Counted from the first letter of the stretch, positions 1 to 5,844 are shown. The stretch is 7,968 nucleotides of DNA from Dehalococcoidia bacterium (GCA_007280145.1 QYPU01000080.1:1-7968), one strand, 5' to 3'. Numbers and translations: made by a program. The notes: a model not told the origin generated them from the letters alone.

Positions 1-138
1 CAGCTTTCGGCAAAACTCCTCAACTGGAGGCTGGCGCACCAGCCTGGCGTCGTAGATAGTAATCCCGGTGAATTTGCGTCCGGTTATGTGAGGCGAAAGC
101 TCATTCCTTATCGTTTCAACTTCGGGCAGTTCAGGCAT
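1..138 (-). CDS. mutM: Formamidopyrimidine-DNA glycosylase (Fpg/MutM), N-terminal 46 codons, runs off the window
   Basis: Reading leftward from the ATG at 138 gives MPELPEVETIRNELSPHITG and continues open to base 1. The MPELPEVE start is diagnostic of the Fpg/Nei family. After Met removal, the N-terminal proline is the Schiff-base nucleophile and the following Glu is the catalytic acid. The enzyme excises 8-oxoguanine and formamidopyrimidines and nicks the abasic site by beta/delta elimination. The helix-two-turn-helix and zinc finger lie outside the window. The start is fixed by the family, because Pro2 must follow Met1. No Shine-Dalgarno sequence is visible upstream: the bases before the ATG read GGCCTAAAACC. 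A promoter at 160-188 would give a leader of only about 15 nt. The gene lies downstream of polA on the same strand, a pairing also known in Bacillus, but is separated from it here by about 5.7 kb of accessory genes. Confidence 0.95.
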   Translation of the reverse strand, partial: MPELPEVETIRNELSPHITGRKFTGITIYDARLVRQPPVEEFCRKL

Positions 139-159
139 GGTTTTAGGCCACTGATAACA

Positions 160-188
160 ATTGTAAAGTAAGTGTTCACAAGCGTCAA
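160..188 (-). promoter_or_regulatory. Predicted sigma-70-type promoter for mutM
   Basis: On the minus strand there is a -35 box TTGACG (183-188, 5 of 6 matches to TTGACA), an exact 17-bp spacer (166-182) and a -10 box TACAAT (160-165, 5 of 6 matches to TATAAT). Transcription would start near 152-154, about 15 nt before the mutM ATG. The promoter lies downstream of the terminator-like hairpin at 201-221, so mutM would be an independent transcription unit here. Prediction is from sequence only. Confidence 0.6.
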
Positions 189-200
189 AGCTTTGGGCGT

Positions 201-221
201 AAAAAGTTCAGCGAAGCTGAA
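201..221 (-). terminator. Weak intrinsic terminator after the glycosylase gene
   Basis: On the minus strand a perfect 6-bp stem TTCAGC/GCTGAA encloses a 3-nt TTC loop (207-221) and is followed directly by CTTTTTA (201-206 and 200). This is the layout of a rho-independent terminator, with a short stem and a U tract of five. It lies about 105 nt beyond the glycosylase stop codon and just before the predicted mutM promoter, where the four-gene operon would be expected to end. The short stem makes its efficiency doubtful. Confidence 0.45.
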
Positions 222-326
222 TTTGGACGAAGCGAAGCGTAGTCTTCTACAGCGTGTTATATGCCTGTGCCGTGCCAGTAGCATAAATTTGCATTCACGA
301 AGAGCATTTCTCAACGTCAAGCTTTA

Positions 327-1004
327 TCACGAACACAGTAGTGCATAATGGCAACGCTTTCTTAAAGGACATTTTTCACAATCGGGTTTTCTAGGAGTGC
401 AAACAAGAGCAGTAAAATCAAGAATAGCAAGATTGGCTTTTCGAGGATTTCTTTCTGATGCATATATTTTAGCGATCTCTATAACATGTTTATCCCTTCG
501 CCCATCTTTTGATGTTTTGATTCCGAAATATCTTCTGAACAATCTTAGAATATTGCTATCAACTATCCATTCTTTCTTATCATATGCTATGGACAATACT
601 GCTCCTGCCACATACTCACCTACCCCAGTTAAAGTAGTCAATTCCTCTCTTGTTTCAGGGATTTTGCACTTATATTTTTCTCTTACTTCTCGTGCTACCA
701 AACCAAATGCTGGAGTGCGCCACTTTAATCCAAGGGGATACAGGATTTGTTCTAACTTTCTATCTTCAGCGTTTGCCATAGCTTCAACATCAGGATATTC
801 TGTGAATAGTCGTTCGTAAACTTGTTCAACTTGGTCTGCCTTTGTTCGCCTGAGCATTATTTCAGCGATGAGGACCTTAAATGGGTCGCGGGTTTCCCTC
901 CACGGGTAAGTCCGGCTATTCTTATTGAACCAGCGAATAATTCTACTTCTGAATATGCGGATATCTTTCACAGAAGGCGTCTCTTCCTTCGGATTATTCT
1001 TCAT
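327..1004 (-). CDS. HhH-GPD / [4Fe-4S] DNA glycosylase, probable T:G-mismatch thymine-DNA glycosylase (Mig.MthI-like)
   Basis: This 225-aa protein belongs to the endonuclease III/MutY superfamily. A MutY-like segment (YPWR at 33-36, then AEIMLRRT at 47-54) carries Glu48 at the position of MutY's catalytic Glu. The helix-hairpin-helix LTGVGEYVAGAV (125-136) is followed by the conserved aspartate in VDSN (Asp149). At the position of endonuclease III's catalytic Lys there is Tyr131, as in Mig.MthI, the thymine-DNA glycosylase encoded beside a cytosine-5 methyltransferase on a Methanothermobacter plasmid. Cys202, 209, 212 and 218 form a complete C-x6-C-x2-C-x5-C cluster motif, and the tail CTPRKPDCEKC is very Mig-like. 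MutY's extra C-terminal recognition domain is absent. The predicted job is to remove T from T:G mismatches left by deaminated 5-methylcytosine. The start overlaps the methyltransferase end by 11 nt and has a GAGGAAG ribosome site (1012-1018). The gene is AT-rich: 541-600 holds only 17 G/C of 60. Substrate preference is inferred. Confidence 0.88.
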   Translation of the reverse strand: MKNNPKEETPSVKDIRIFRSRIIRWFNKNSRTYPWRETRDPFKVLIAEIMLRRTKADQVEQVYERLFTEYPDVEAMANAEDRKLEQILYPLGLKWRTPAFGLVAREVREKYKCKIPETREELTTLTGVGEYVAGAVLSIAYDKKEWIVDSNILRLFRRYFGIKTSKDGRRDKHVIEIAKIYASERNPRKANLAILDFTALVCTPRKPDCEKCPLRKRCHYALLCS

Positions 1005-2373
1005 AATATATCTTCCTCAGTTCCTTGATGATGGCCCGGGCAATTTCACGCGCAAGTAAAGGCGGCACGGCATTCCCGACCTGCCTGAACTGTTCGGTTC
1101 TGGGACCTTCAAATTTGTAGTTATCGGGGAACGACTGGCACCGGGATGCTTCCCTTACTGTAAAAGACCGGCACTGATTGATGTCCGGGTGTATATAATA
1201 GTGCCCATCCTTGCAGATATGCGCCGTTATTGTTGAAGCGGGGCGATCCCACCACTGAACCTTGAATCTGTCCAGAAACTTGTCAAGGTGTCTGTGGTTC
1301 GGAATGAGGTCGGGTCTCTCCTCCACCAGATCGTCCAAGCGTGCGGCTCCATTGCCGTTCCTGTGGTGTTCGATGAAGAATCTGTATCTTTCAAGGTCAC
1401 CCTGCATGTGTGTTCTTGCTCTGTGATTGAGAATTCCTGGAGAATCTCTTCTCATTCTTGTCTGATAGGATTTGAGGTTCATATTTGAACTGTAAGACCC
1501 GAACCAGCCATCGCTTCCCTCACCCGGTTTCAGGGGGGGTAAGTCACCGATTGCATCTTCAACCGTGAGGCGCCCTCCCCCCCTGTTCTTAAGGGTCAGT
1601 TTCTGTAATCCTTTGAATATGTTTTTTATCCCCGGGTTTTTGCGTTCAAGAGATTTCCTGTATCCAATGAGAATCAACCTTTTCCTGATTTGTGGGATGT
1701 GGAAGTCTGCACTGTTAAGAGTGTAGCTGTACGGCTCTTCGAGAACCTGTTCCAGAGGGGGGGTAATTGCGTAAGGAGGGTTCAGGGACGAGAAATCATT
1801 CAATATTCTGACAAATATCTCTTTCCCTTTGGTCCTCGCAGTAAAAAGACCGGGGACATTCTCATAAAGAAAAAAGTCCGGTTGAAGCTTCTCCAGAATC
1901 TCAAGATAATGCGTGTAAAGGTAATGCCTCTCGTCATTCTCCATTCTGAAGGGGTCTCTCGACCTTCCGGCAAGCGAGTAGGGTTGACAGGGTGGCCCTC
2001 CGAGAAGCACATGAAACTGTGGGGCACCGTGATATCTTTTGCTTGCCTCTATCTTCTGAAGTATGGACTCTGTCCCATCGTCTCCCAAGGTCGCCTGGAT
2101 AACCCGGTGTGAAATTGATTCGCCGAGATCGGGGAATCGATCAAGGATATCCTCCCGCGACATCTGCTCTCTGAGATACTGCTGATAAAGGTAACCCTTG
2201 CTGGTCTCCTTTAATCCGTAATAAAGATGGCGGGTCCTCAGACTTTCACACGCCCACCTGTCCATTTCAACCTGGGCGATGATTTCGAATCCTGCCTGTT
2301 TGAAACCCTCGCTCAATCCACCACAACCGGCAAACAGGTCTATTGCATAGAAAATCGGTTTAACTTCCCTCAT
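994..2373 (-). CDS. DNA (cytosine-5-)-methyltransferase, type II R-M style
   Basis: This 459-aa enzyme would transfer a methyl group from S-adenosylmethionine to C5 of cytosine. The ordered family motifs are present. Motif I is DLFAGCGG (12-19), and the acidic residue of motif II is Glu36. Motif IV is GGPPCQPYS, with catalytic Cys129. Motif VI is ENVPG (171-175), and motif VIII is QIRKR (228-232). A variable target-recognition region follows LTVEDAIGDLPP. Motif IX is RSFTVREASRCQSFP, and motif X is GNAVPPLLA near the C-terminus. About 110 residues separate motifs I and IV, some 50 more than in compact enzymes such as M.HhaI. I chose the ATG at 2373, 11 codons before motif I, which overlaps the upstream gene by 14 nt. 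An in-frame ATG at 2460 would add 29 residues and a 101-nt overlap. No strong ribosome site marks either start. The target sequence cannot be read from the protein. Confidence 0.95.
   Translation of the reverse strand: MREVKPIFYAIDLFAGCGGLSEGFKQAGFEIIAQVEMDRWACESLRTRHLYYGLKETSKGYLYQQYLREQMSREDILDRFPDLGESISHRVIQATLGDDGTESILQKIEASKRYHGAPQFHVLLGGPPCQPYSLAGRSRDPFRMENDERHYLYTHYLEILEKLQPDFFLYENVPGLFTARTKGKEIFVRILNDFSSLNPPYAITPPLEQVLEEPYSYTLNSADFHIPQIRKRLILIGYRKSLERKNPGIKNIFKGLQKLTLKNRGGGRLTVEDAIGDLPPLKPGEGSDGWFGSYSSNMNLKSYQTRMRRDSPGILNHRARTHMQGDLERYRFFIEHHRNGNGAARLDDLVEERPDLIPNHRHLDKFLDRFKVQWWDRPASTITAHICKDGHYYIHPDINQCRSFTVREASRCQSFPDNYKFEGPRTEQFRQVGNAVPPLLAREIARAIIKELRKIYYEE
1533..1763. repeat. 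Three 7-bp G/C homopolymer tracts inside the methyltransferase gene
   Basis: Plus-strand runs are G7 at 1533-1539, C7 at 1577-1583 and G7 at 1757-1763. On the coding strand these fall in the codons for PP of DLPPLKP, GG of NRGGGRL and TPP of ITPPLEQ. All sit in the stretch from before motif VIII to the start of the target-recognition region. Homopolymers in modification genes can slip and switch a gene on or off. Seven bases is short for that, so phase variation is only a possibility. Confidence 0.6.
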
Positions 2374-3040
2374 TTTTGTGAATTCTGGAGAAAATCCTGT
2401 CAAGATCATGGAAGAGCTTATCTTTTGATTCAAATCTGATTCGAGTATCATATTTGTCATATTCCTCGTGAATTGCCTTTGTAAGCGGCCTCAACCAGTT
2501 CTGTCTTCCCGAAACATTGCTTTCCTTTGCCTTTTTCCCAAGCCATTCTATGATGCGCGGGTCATTCTTCGTTTCCTTTCTGTCAAAGAATTCACTCCAT
2601 GATGTCCAGTCACCCGCTGAATCCACAAATTCCCAAGGGAATCGCGATAATTTATAACAGTATGAAAAGTGGCTTGTTTCCGGATCCCTTTCAGCACGCT
2701 TGGTAATGCGTCCCGGAGCCAGAGAGCCTGCATGGTCATAAAGTGCCCTCCATACAAATTCCCTGTCCTCTGCTGGAACAATAGAAGTATCCATTATAAA
2801 CTCAAGTCGTTTCCCCATTTCATACCACAGTTTTATAACTTCGCCTTTCTTACCCTTCAATTTGAGAAGCCCCATTGTTTTCATTTCCTCTTCGATTTCT
2901 CTCATTTTCGTCGAAAGGAGTTCATCGAATCTCTCTGCCTGTTCTCTCAGTTCCCCGGTCAGCAATCTTTTCGTCTTGAAGACTTTTACCTTTTCGGGCT
3001 TCCCATCAATTATTCTAATTTCTCTGACTATCACAGCCAT
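2360..3040 (-). CDS. Unrecognised 226-aa protein, central gene of the GHKL/methyltransferase operon
   Basis: I do not recognise this family. Residues 22-67 are highly charged and probably helical (RLLTGELREQAERFDELL, then REIEEEMK), possibly a coiled coil. Next comes VIKLWYEMGKRLEFI (68-82), which loosely recalls the YW-x-x-G-x-x-I pattern of DUF1016/YhcG-type nuclease-associated N-terminal domains. An aromatic-rich core follows: HFSYCYKLSRFPWEF (124-138) and DWTSWSEFF (144-152). The C-terminus is basic and acidic by turns. There is no signal peptide, membrane segment or zinc motif. A lone D198...E204-S-K206 resembles the end of a PD-(D/E)XK nuclease but has no supporting context. The start codon overlaps the ATPase stop as TGATG, and the stop overlaps the methyltransferase start by 14 nt, so all three are probably made together. 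By position it could be a specificity subunit, adaptor or nuclease partner of the ATPase. That is inference. Confidence 0.85.
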   Translation of the reverse strand: MAVIVREIRIIDGKPEKVKVFKTKRLLTGELREQAERFDELLSTKMREIEEEMKTMGLLKLKGKKGEVIKLWYEMGKRLEFIMDTSIVPAEDREFVWRALYDHAGSLAPGRITKRAERDPETSHFSYCYKLSRFPWEFVDSAGDWTSWSEFFDRKETKNDPRIIEWLGKKAKESNVSGRQNWLRPLTKAIHEEYDKYDTRIRFESKDKLFHDLDRIFSRIHKNEGS

Positions 3041-5046
3041 CAGCCAAACTCTCCCATCCTGAATCTGTGAACAAATTCCCCTATGTTACGAAGGGTCTTG
3101 CGCAATATAGCGTCGGGGTTATCTTTATCTTCTGAATCGAATAGCACCGAACTTTCCTGAAGCAAGTCATATCTGCACATTTCATGTCCCATCAACCATA
3201 CAAGGTAAGCTGCGAGGTCATCCTCTTGATCCTGTACAGCTTCTTGTGCAGGGTGATTAATATTATATTGCAATACCAGCCCTCCCCGTTCCCCATCAAG
3301 GCATTCTGCCATAATCATTTTTGCTCGTTCTGGAAATTCCATGGGTTCGCATTTCTCGAAAAGCCCATGTGACGGAGGATCTTCTTCTAGGTAAAAACTT
3401 CGATTTTCAACATCGAGTTCCGTTCCTTTATCCTCATCTCTAAGTGATATTATCTTCGCTACAATGGTATATTCTCCTTTGCCTGGAAAATTTGCTAGTT
3501 GGAATATTTGTTGGTATGGACCGATGTAATCTGAACTATGCTTAGGTGCAAGAATGACATCCTGCTCAGCATAGGTTTTGATCAACCTTCCAGCCCTACC
3601 GGAGAGTCTCATGAACAACTTGAATCTTACAATTGCCTCAATATCAGAATCATTAACAATTCTAGCTTTGATATTCGATATGCTCTCACCATAGTTAACT
3701 CGCAGGTCGCCCTGTCTTGGAAAATTCATATCATCAAACTCAATGTAGATTTCCTTCGGGATTCTGGTGCCACCACCACCTCCTCCACCCCTTCTGCCCG
3801 GACCTATACCTATTCCGATCTCTTTTGCGAATCTGTTGATTGCAACTAGAGCTCTTCGTTCGGCATTCCGTTGCTGCTGTCTTCGCACTTCTCTCGCATC
3901 AACGCCGTAGCCGAGCTTTTCTTGGGCAAATCTCATCATCTCGCCTTCTACAAACCTCTTCACCGCCCCGGGGAGCGAGCTCCGGAAATCGTAGGAATAG
4001 TGCTCTATTCCCTCATCTTCCAGTAAGGCCTCCTCGGTGTCGGCATCAAAGTTTATGTAACCGTAGAGTCTTTGCGCAATCTCCCTCCCCATGTACCAAG
4101 GCTGAATTATGCATATTTTCATCCCGTCTCTCTGGATAGTGACCCCTCTTATATCCTCGGGAACAGGCTTCTCAACGTTATACACTAGGTGAAGATTTTT
4201 CACCCGGATTTCCCTGAAACTCGTGGGGATTCTATGATTTCTCTTGAGCCAGACCTTAAATTTTCTGGAATCCTCATCCCTCAAATCAAACTCCTTTGGG
4301 ATAGTTGCAATCTGTTCCCGCCCCTCTGTTCTTACCTTGATGGTCGCGTCGTATTTCAGAATTATCTCCCACCAAGTCTCACCTATATAGCGTAAGAATT
4401 GACCGTTGTGAAGGCCCTCGATAAGTTCATCAACCGGGCTGACAATTATGACCCTAGTACCCACCGATGAAAGAGGTTCGATCAGATTGTGGGCCATTTC
4501 TCGTAGTTTCTGTTTCCCTTCTTCACCATCATAGGCGGCGACCGGGGATTCGGTTCTTATTACCGTTCTGAAGCCAAACCTGTAAGAGCCGTCATCGCGG
4601 AGGGCGTCGTACAGAATTGTGTGTTCTTTCGATGCACCGACGAAAATAAATTTACCTCTCCCTCTTGAGCCAAGGGTTCTTTCTGCGCGGGGCTGGGTGA
4701 AAGCTACGCCCTCGAATCGTCCCCACCGTTCCTCTCCCGGCAGGTCAATTTCATATTCCTCGGGAGTCAGGACTCTGCCAGTAAGGCCCGTCGTTCCTTG
4801 GTCGGTCATCAGGAGGAATTTCCTATCTTTTGCTTCCAGCAATTCAAAAATAAAGCTCCATCCCTTTCCTTTCTTATTCTTCTTGGCGCTCCATGCATTT
4901 TGAATGGCATCTTTCTGGACAGCATTAGGGACTGTTGCGTACGCCCTGTACCCATCGACGATTGCTCTCACATCTTCGGGCCAGTTGCGGACAGTCCTGC
5001 GTACTTCAACTCCCCTGAGGTAGTTATCAATCAATCTTTCTGACAT
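3040..5046 (-). CDS. GHKL (Bergerat-fold) ATPase with C-terminal Ig-like domain, R-M-associated MutL/MORC/Hsp90-like
   Basis: This 668-aa protein carries GHKL ATP-binding motifs in order. The N-box helix is QKDAIQNAW (44-52), with Asn50 as the expected Mg2+ ligand and Asp46 at the general-base position four residues earlier. The second motif is DQGTTG (82-87), the ATP-lid glycine motif is SRGRGKF (127-133), and a VGT motif lies at 195-197. Residues about 200-415 would hold the S5-like transducer and a helical part. Gly420-Gly426 is an uninterrupted Gly7 linker. Residues about 430-560 read as alternating beta strands and probably form an Ig-like sandwich. The last 100 residues look helical. 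MutL/MORC-like GHKL ATPases beside cytosine methyltransferases were described by Iyer, Abhiman and Aravind (2008), so an ATP-gated DNA-clamp role in restriction is plausible. The start at 5046 has a perfect AGGAGG (5053-5058) 6 nt upstream. No nuclease motif is evident. Confidence 0.85.
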   Translation of the reverse strand: MSERLIDNYLRGVEVRRTVRNWPEDVRAIVDGYRAYATVPNAVQKDAIQNAWSAKKNKKGKGWSFIFELLEAKDRKFLLMTDQGTTGLTGRVLTPEEYEIDLPGEERWGRFEGVAFTQPRAERTLGSRGRGKFIFVGASKEHTILYDALRDDGSYRFGFRTVIRTESPVAAYDGEEGKQKLREMAHNLIEPLSSVGTRVIIVSPVDELIEGLHNGQFLRYIGETWWEIILKYDATIKVRTEGREQIATIPKEFDLRDEDSRKFKVWLKRNHRIPTSFREIRVKNLHLVYNVEKPVPEDIRGVTIQRDGMKICIIQPWYMGREIAQRLYGYINFDADTEEALLEDEGIEHYSYDFRSSLPGAVKRFVEGEMMRFAQEKLGYGVDAREVRRQQQRNAERRALVAINRFAKEIGIGIGPGRRGGGGGGGTRIPKEIYIEFDDMNFPRQGDLRVNYGESISNIKARIVNDSDIEAIVRFKLFMRLSGRAGRLIKTYAEQDVILAPKHSSDYIGPYQQIFQLANFPGKGEYTIVAKIISLRDEDKGTELDVENRSFYLEEDPPSHGLFEKCEPMEFPERAKMIMAECLDGERGGLVLQYNINHPAQEAVQDQEDDLAAYLVWLMGHEMCRYDLLQESSVLFDSEDKDNPDAILRKTLRNIGEFVHRFRMGEFG

Positions 5047-5126
5047 AGGTTTCCTCCTTCAAGATTTTTGAGCACAGCATGGTAGATAACATCCATATAT
5101 ATGACTTTAAGTTTGCCTAATTAGCT
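5047..5126 (-). promoter_or_regulatory. 80-nt spacer upstream of the ATPase operon: strong ribosome site, no clear promoter
   Basis: This is the only sizeable gap inside the accessory insert. It holds the AGGAGG ribosome site of the ATPase gene (5053-5058), an AT-rich run with TATATATG on the minus strand and the 8-bp palindrome CTAATTAG (5115-5122). TATATA- or TTATCT-type -10 candidates have no good -35 partner at 16-18 bp, and no terminator hairpin follows the nucleotidyltransferase gene. Either a weak promoter sits here or the operon is read through from polA and the HEPN pair. Confidence 0.3.
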
Positions 5127-5456
5127 CTAACATTTCACCTCCACCCCTTTAGTTTTCACTTCGTCGCCGATAAAGGTTCCTTTGCCTTTGGATGAAAATT
5201 CTTCTTCTGTATAGCCAAGGGGCTCAATGGGCTCCATTATTCTCGCCTTGGCCGAAGCTAAACCGAGGGCTTCCAAGCGCTCTAAAATATTCATCCCTTT
5301 GAAATCGTCGGATATAACCACAATATCTATGTCGCTATGTTGTTCAGCTTTTCCGCTAGCCTGAGAGCCGTACAGAATTATTCTATTGCTTCTTATGCCT
5401 TGTAGCTCCAAAGCCTCTTTGAGCCTCCTTATTGTGTCAACAACTGCGTTATCCAT
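5127..5456 (-). CDS. Minimal nucleotidyltransferase (MNT, Pol beta superfamily), partner of HEPN protein
   Basis: This 109-aa protein contains the exact GS-x10-D-x-D signature of minimal nucleotidyltransferases: Gly30-Ser31, then Asp42 and Asp44 within SDIDIVV. These aspartates bind the metal ions. The IEPLGYTEEEF stretch (78-88) is typical of the end of this family. In characterised HEPN/MNT pairs such as HepT/MntA, the MNT is the antitoxin and transfers AMP to the HEPN toxin. That role is inferred here. The start at 5456 is supported by AGGAGG (5464-5469) 7 nt upstream and overlaps the HEPN gene by 28 nt, so the two are probably translated together. The toxin-first order matches many such pairs. 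Confidence 0.9.
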   Translation of the reverse strand: MDNAVVDTIRRLKEALELQGIRSNRIILYGSQASGKAEQHSDIDIVVISDDFKGMNILERLEALGLASAKARIMEPIEPLGYTEEEFSSKGKGTFIGDEVKTKGVEVKC

Positions 5457-5815
5457 CCGAATGCCTCCTTCGCCTCCTTGAGGTATCTCTTTGCGGCCTG
5501 TTCATTATAGGCTTTTTGTAATTCTTCAAAATCCTCGGGATATCTGGTGACAATGCTCGCATCACTCAATTTACTGATAAATTCAAAGACCTTCTCGTCT
5601 GGCTCTAGTTTGGCTAACTGCAAAAGGTATCTTAAGTTATGAGTCTTGGGCGGTGTCTTACCAGTAACCTCCTCCACCTTTGCCTTCAATGCCTTCTCCA
5701 GGGCTAAATGGCACATGAAGATAGTATATATGTATCTGCCTGTATTGAACATGTGCTCGGCTGTTTCTATATCATATTTAGCTGAGTCCAGCCAGTTCTT
5801 TATTTCTTTTTCCAT
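5429..5815 (-). CDS. HEPN-domain protein, possible toxin of a HEPN/MNT pair
   Basis: This all-helical protein of 128 aa has the PF05168-type HEPN pattern: an N-terminal WLDSAKYDIETAE helix (8-20), HLALEKALKA (36-45), THNL (58-61) and TRYPED (90-95). The canonical HEPN ribonuclease motif R-x4-6-H is not present. The nearest spacing is Arg27 to His36 (eight residues between), so RNase activity cannot be assumed. The MNT gene follows with a 28-nt overlap. The start at 5815 has AGGAGG (5823-5828) 7 nt upstream and lies 29 nt after the polA stop, so it may be transcribed with polA. It could be a toxin or a nucleotide-binding partner of the MNT. Family assignment is firm; function is not. Confidence 0.88.
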   Translation of the reverse strand: MEKEIKNWLDSAKYDIETAEHMFNTGRYIYTIFMCHLALEKALKAKVEEVTGKTPPKTHNLRYLLQLAKLEPDEKVFEFISKLSDASIVTRYPEDFEELQKAYNEQAAKRYLKEAKEAFGWITQLLTQ

Positions 5816-5844
5816 GATCCGTCCTCCTATTCTAGCATAGACTT

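Larger units (their letters stand above)
146..265. repeat. About 120-bp imperfect inverted-repeat element between the glycosylase gene and mutM
   Basis: The left end reads GGCCACTGATAACAATTGTA (146-165). The reverse complement of the right end begins GGCATATAACACGCTGTAG (247-265). The two share GGC, then ATAACA, then TGTA-like blocks with small offsets. Between them are the palindrome CAAAGCTTTG (186-195) and the hairpin at 207-221. The octamer AGCGAAGC also occurs twice (210-217 and 231-238). The layout resembles a miniature inverted-repeat element or a degenerate attC-like folded site. No transposase, integrase or clear target-site duplication is visible, so its origin is unresolved. It contains the predicted terminator and promoter and ends 8 bp before the mutM start. 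Confidence 0.35.

Noticed and set aside
146..265. Integron attC recombination site
   Set aside because: The ends (ATATAAC and GTTATCA) do not fit the RYYYAAC and GTTRRRY core-site rules, and there is no integrase or cassette array. Kept only as an unexplained inverted-repeat element.
108..320. 70-codon minus-strand open frame beginning just after the glycosylase stop
   Set aside because: It overlaps the mutM start, the promoter and the hairpin, has no ribosome site or family resemblance, and reads through the inverted-repeat element.
397..819. 140-codon plus-strand open frame
   Set aside because: It is fully antisense to the glycosylase gene, whose motifs are complete, and shows no domain or ribosome site of its own.
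327..1004. Annotation as MutY adenine glycosylase
   Set aside because: It lacks the C-terminal 8-oxoG recognition domain (225 aa against about 350), has the Mig-type Tyr, and is coupled to an m5C methyltransferase.
1690..2112. 140-codon plus-strand open frame
   Set aside because: It is an antisense shadow of the methyltransferase between motifs IV and VIII, with low-complexity composition.
2426..2449. PD-(D/E)XK nuclease motif (D-x5-ESK) in the 226-aa protein
   Set aside because: A single short match with atypical spacing and no core-fold evidence. Mentioned only as something to test.
2374..2460. 29-residue N-terminal extension of the methyltransferase from the ATG at 2460
   Set aside because: It would overlap the upstream gene by 101 nt, and family members usually start about 10-15 residues before motif I. 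The GAGGAAT near 2460 is too close to that ATG. Not fully excluded.
5047..5126. Defined sigma-70 promoter for the ATPase operon
   Set aside because: The TATATA- and TTATCT-like -10 candidates have no -35 box with more than about three matches at 16-18 bp spacing.
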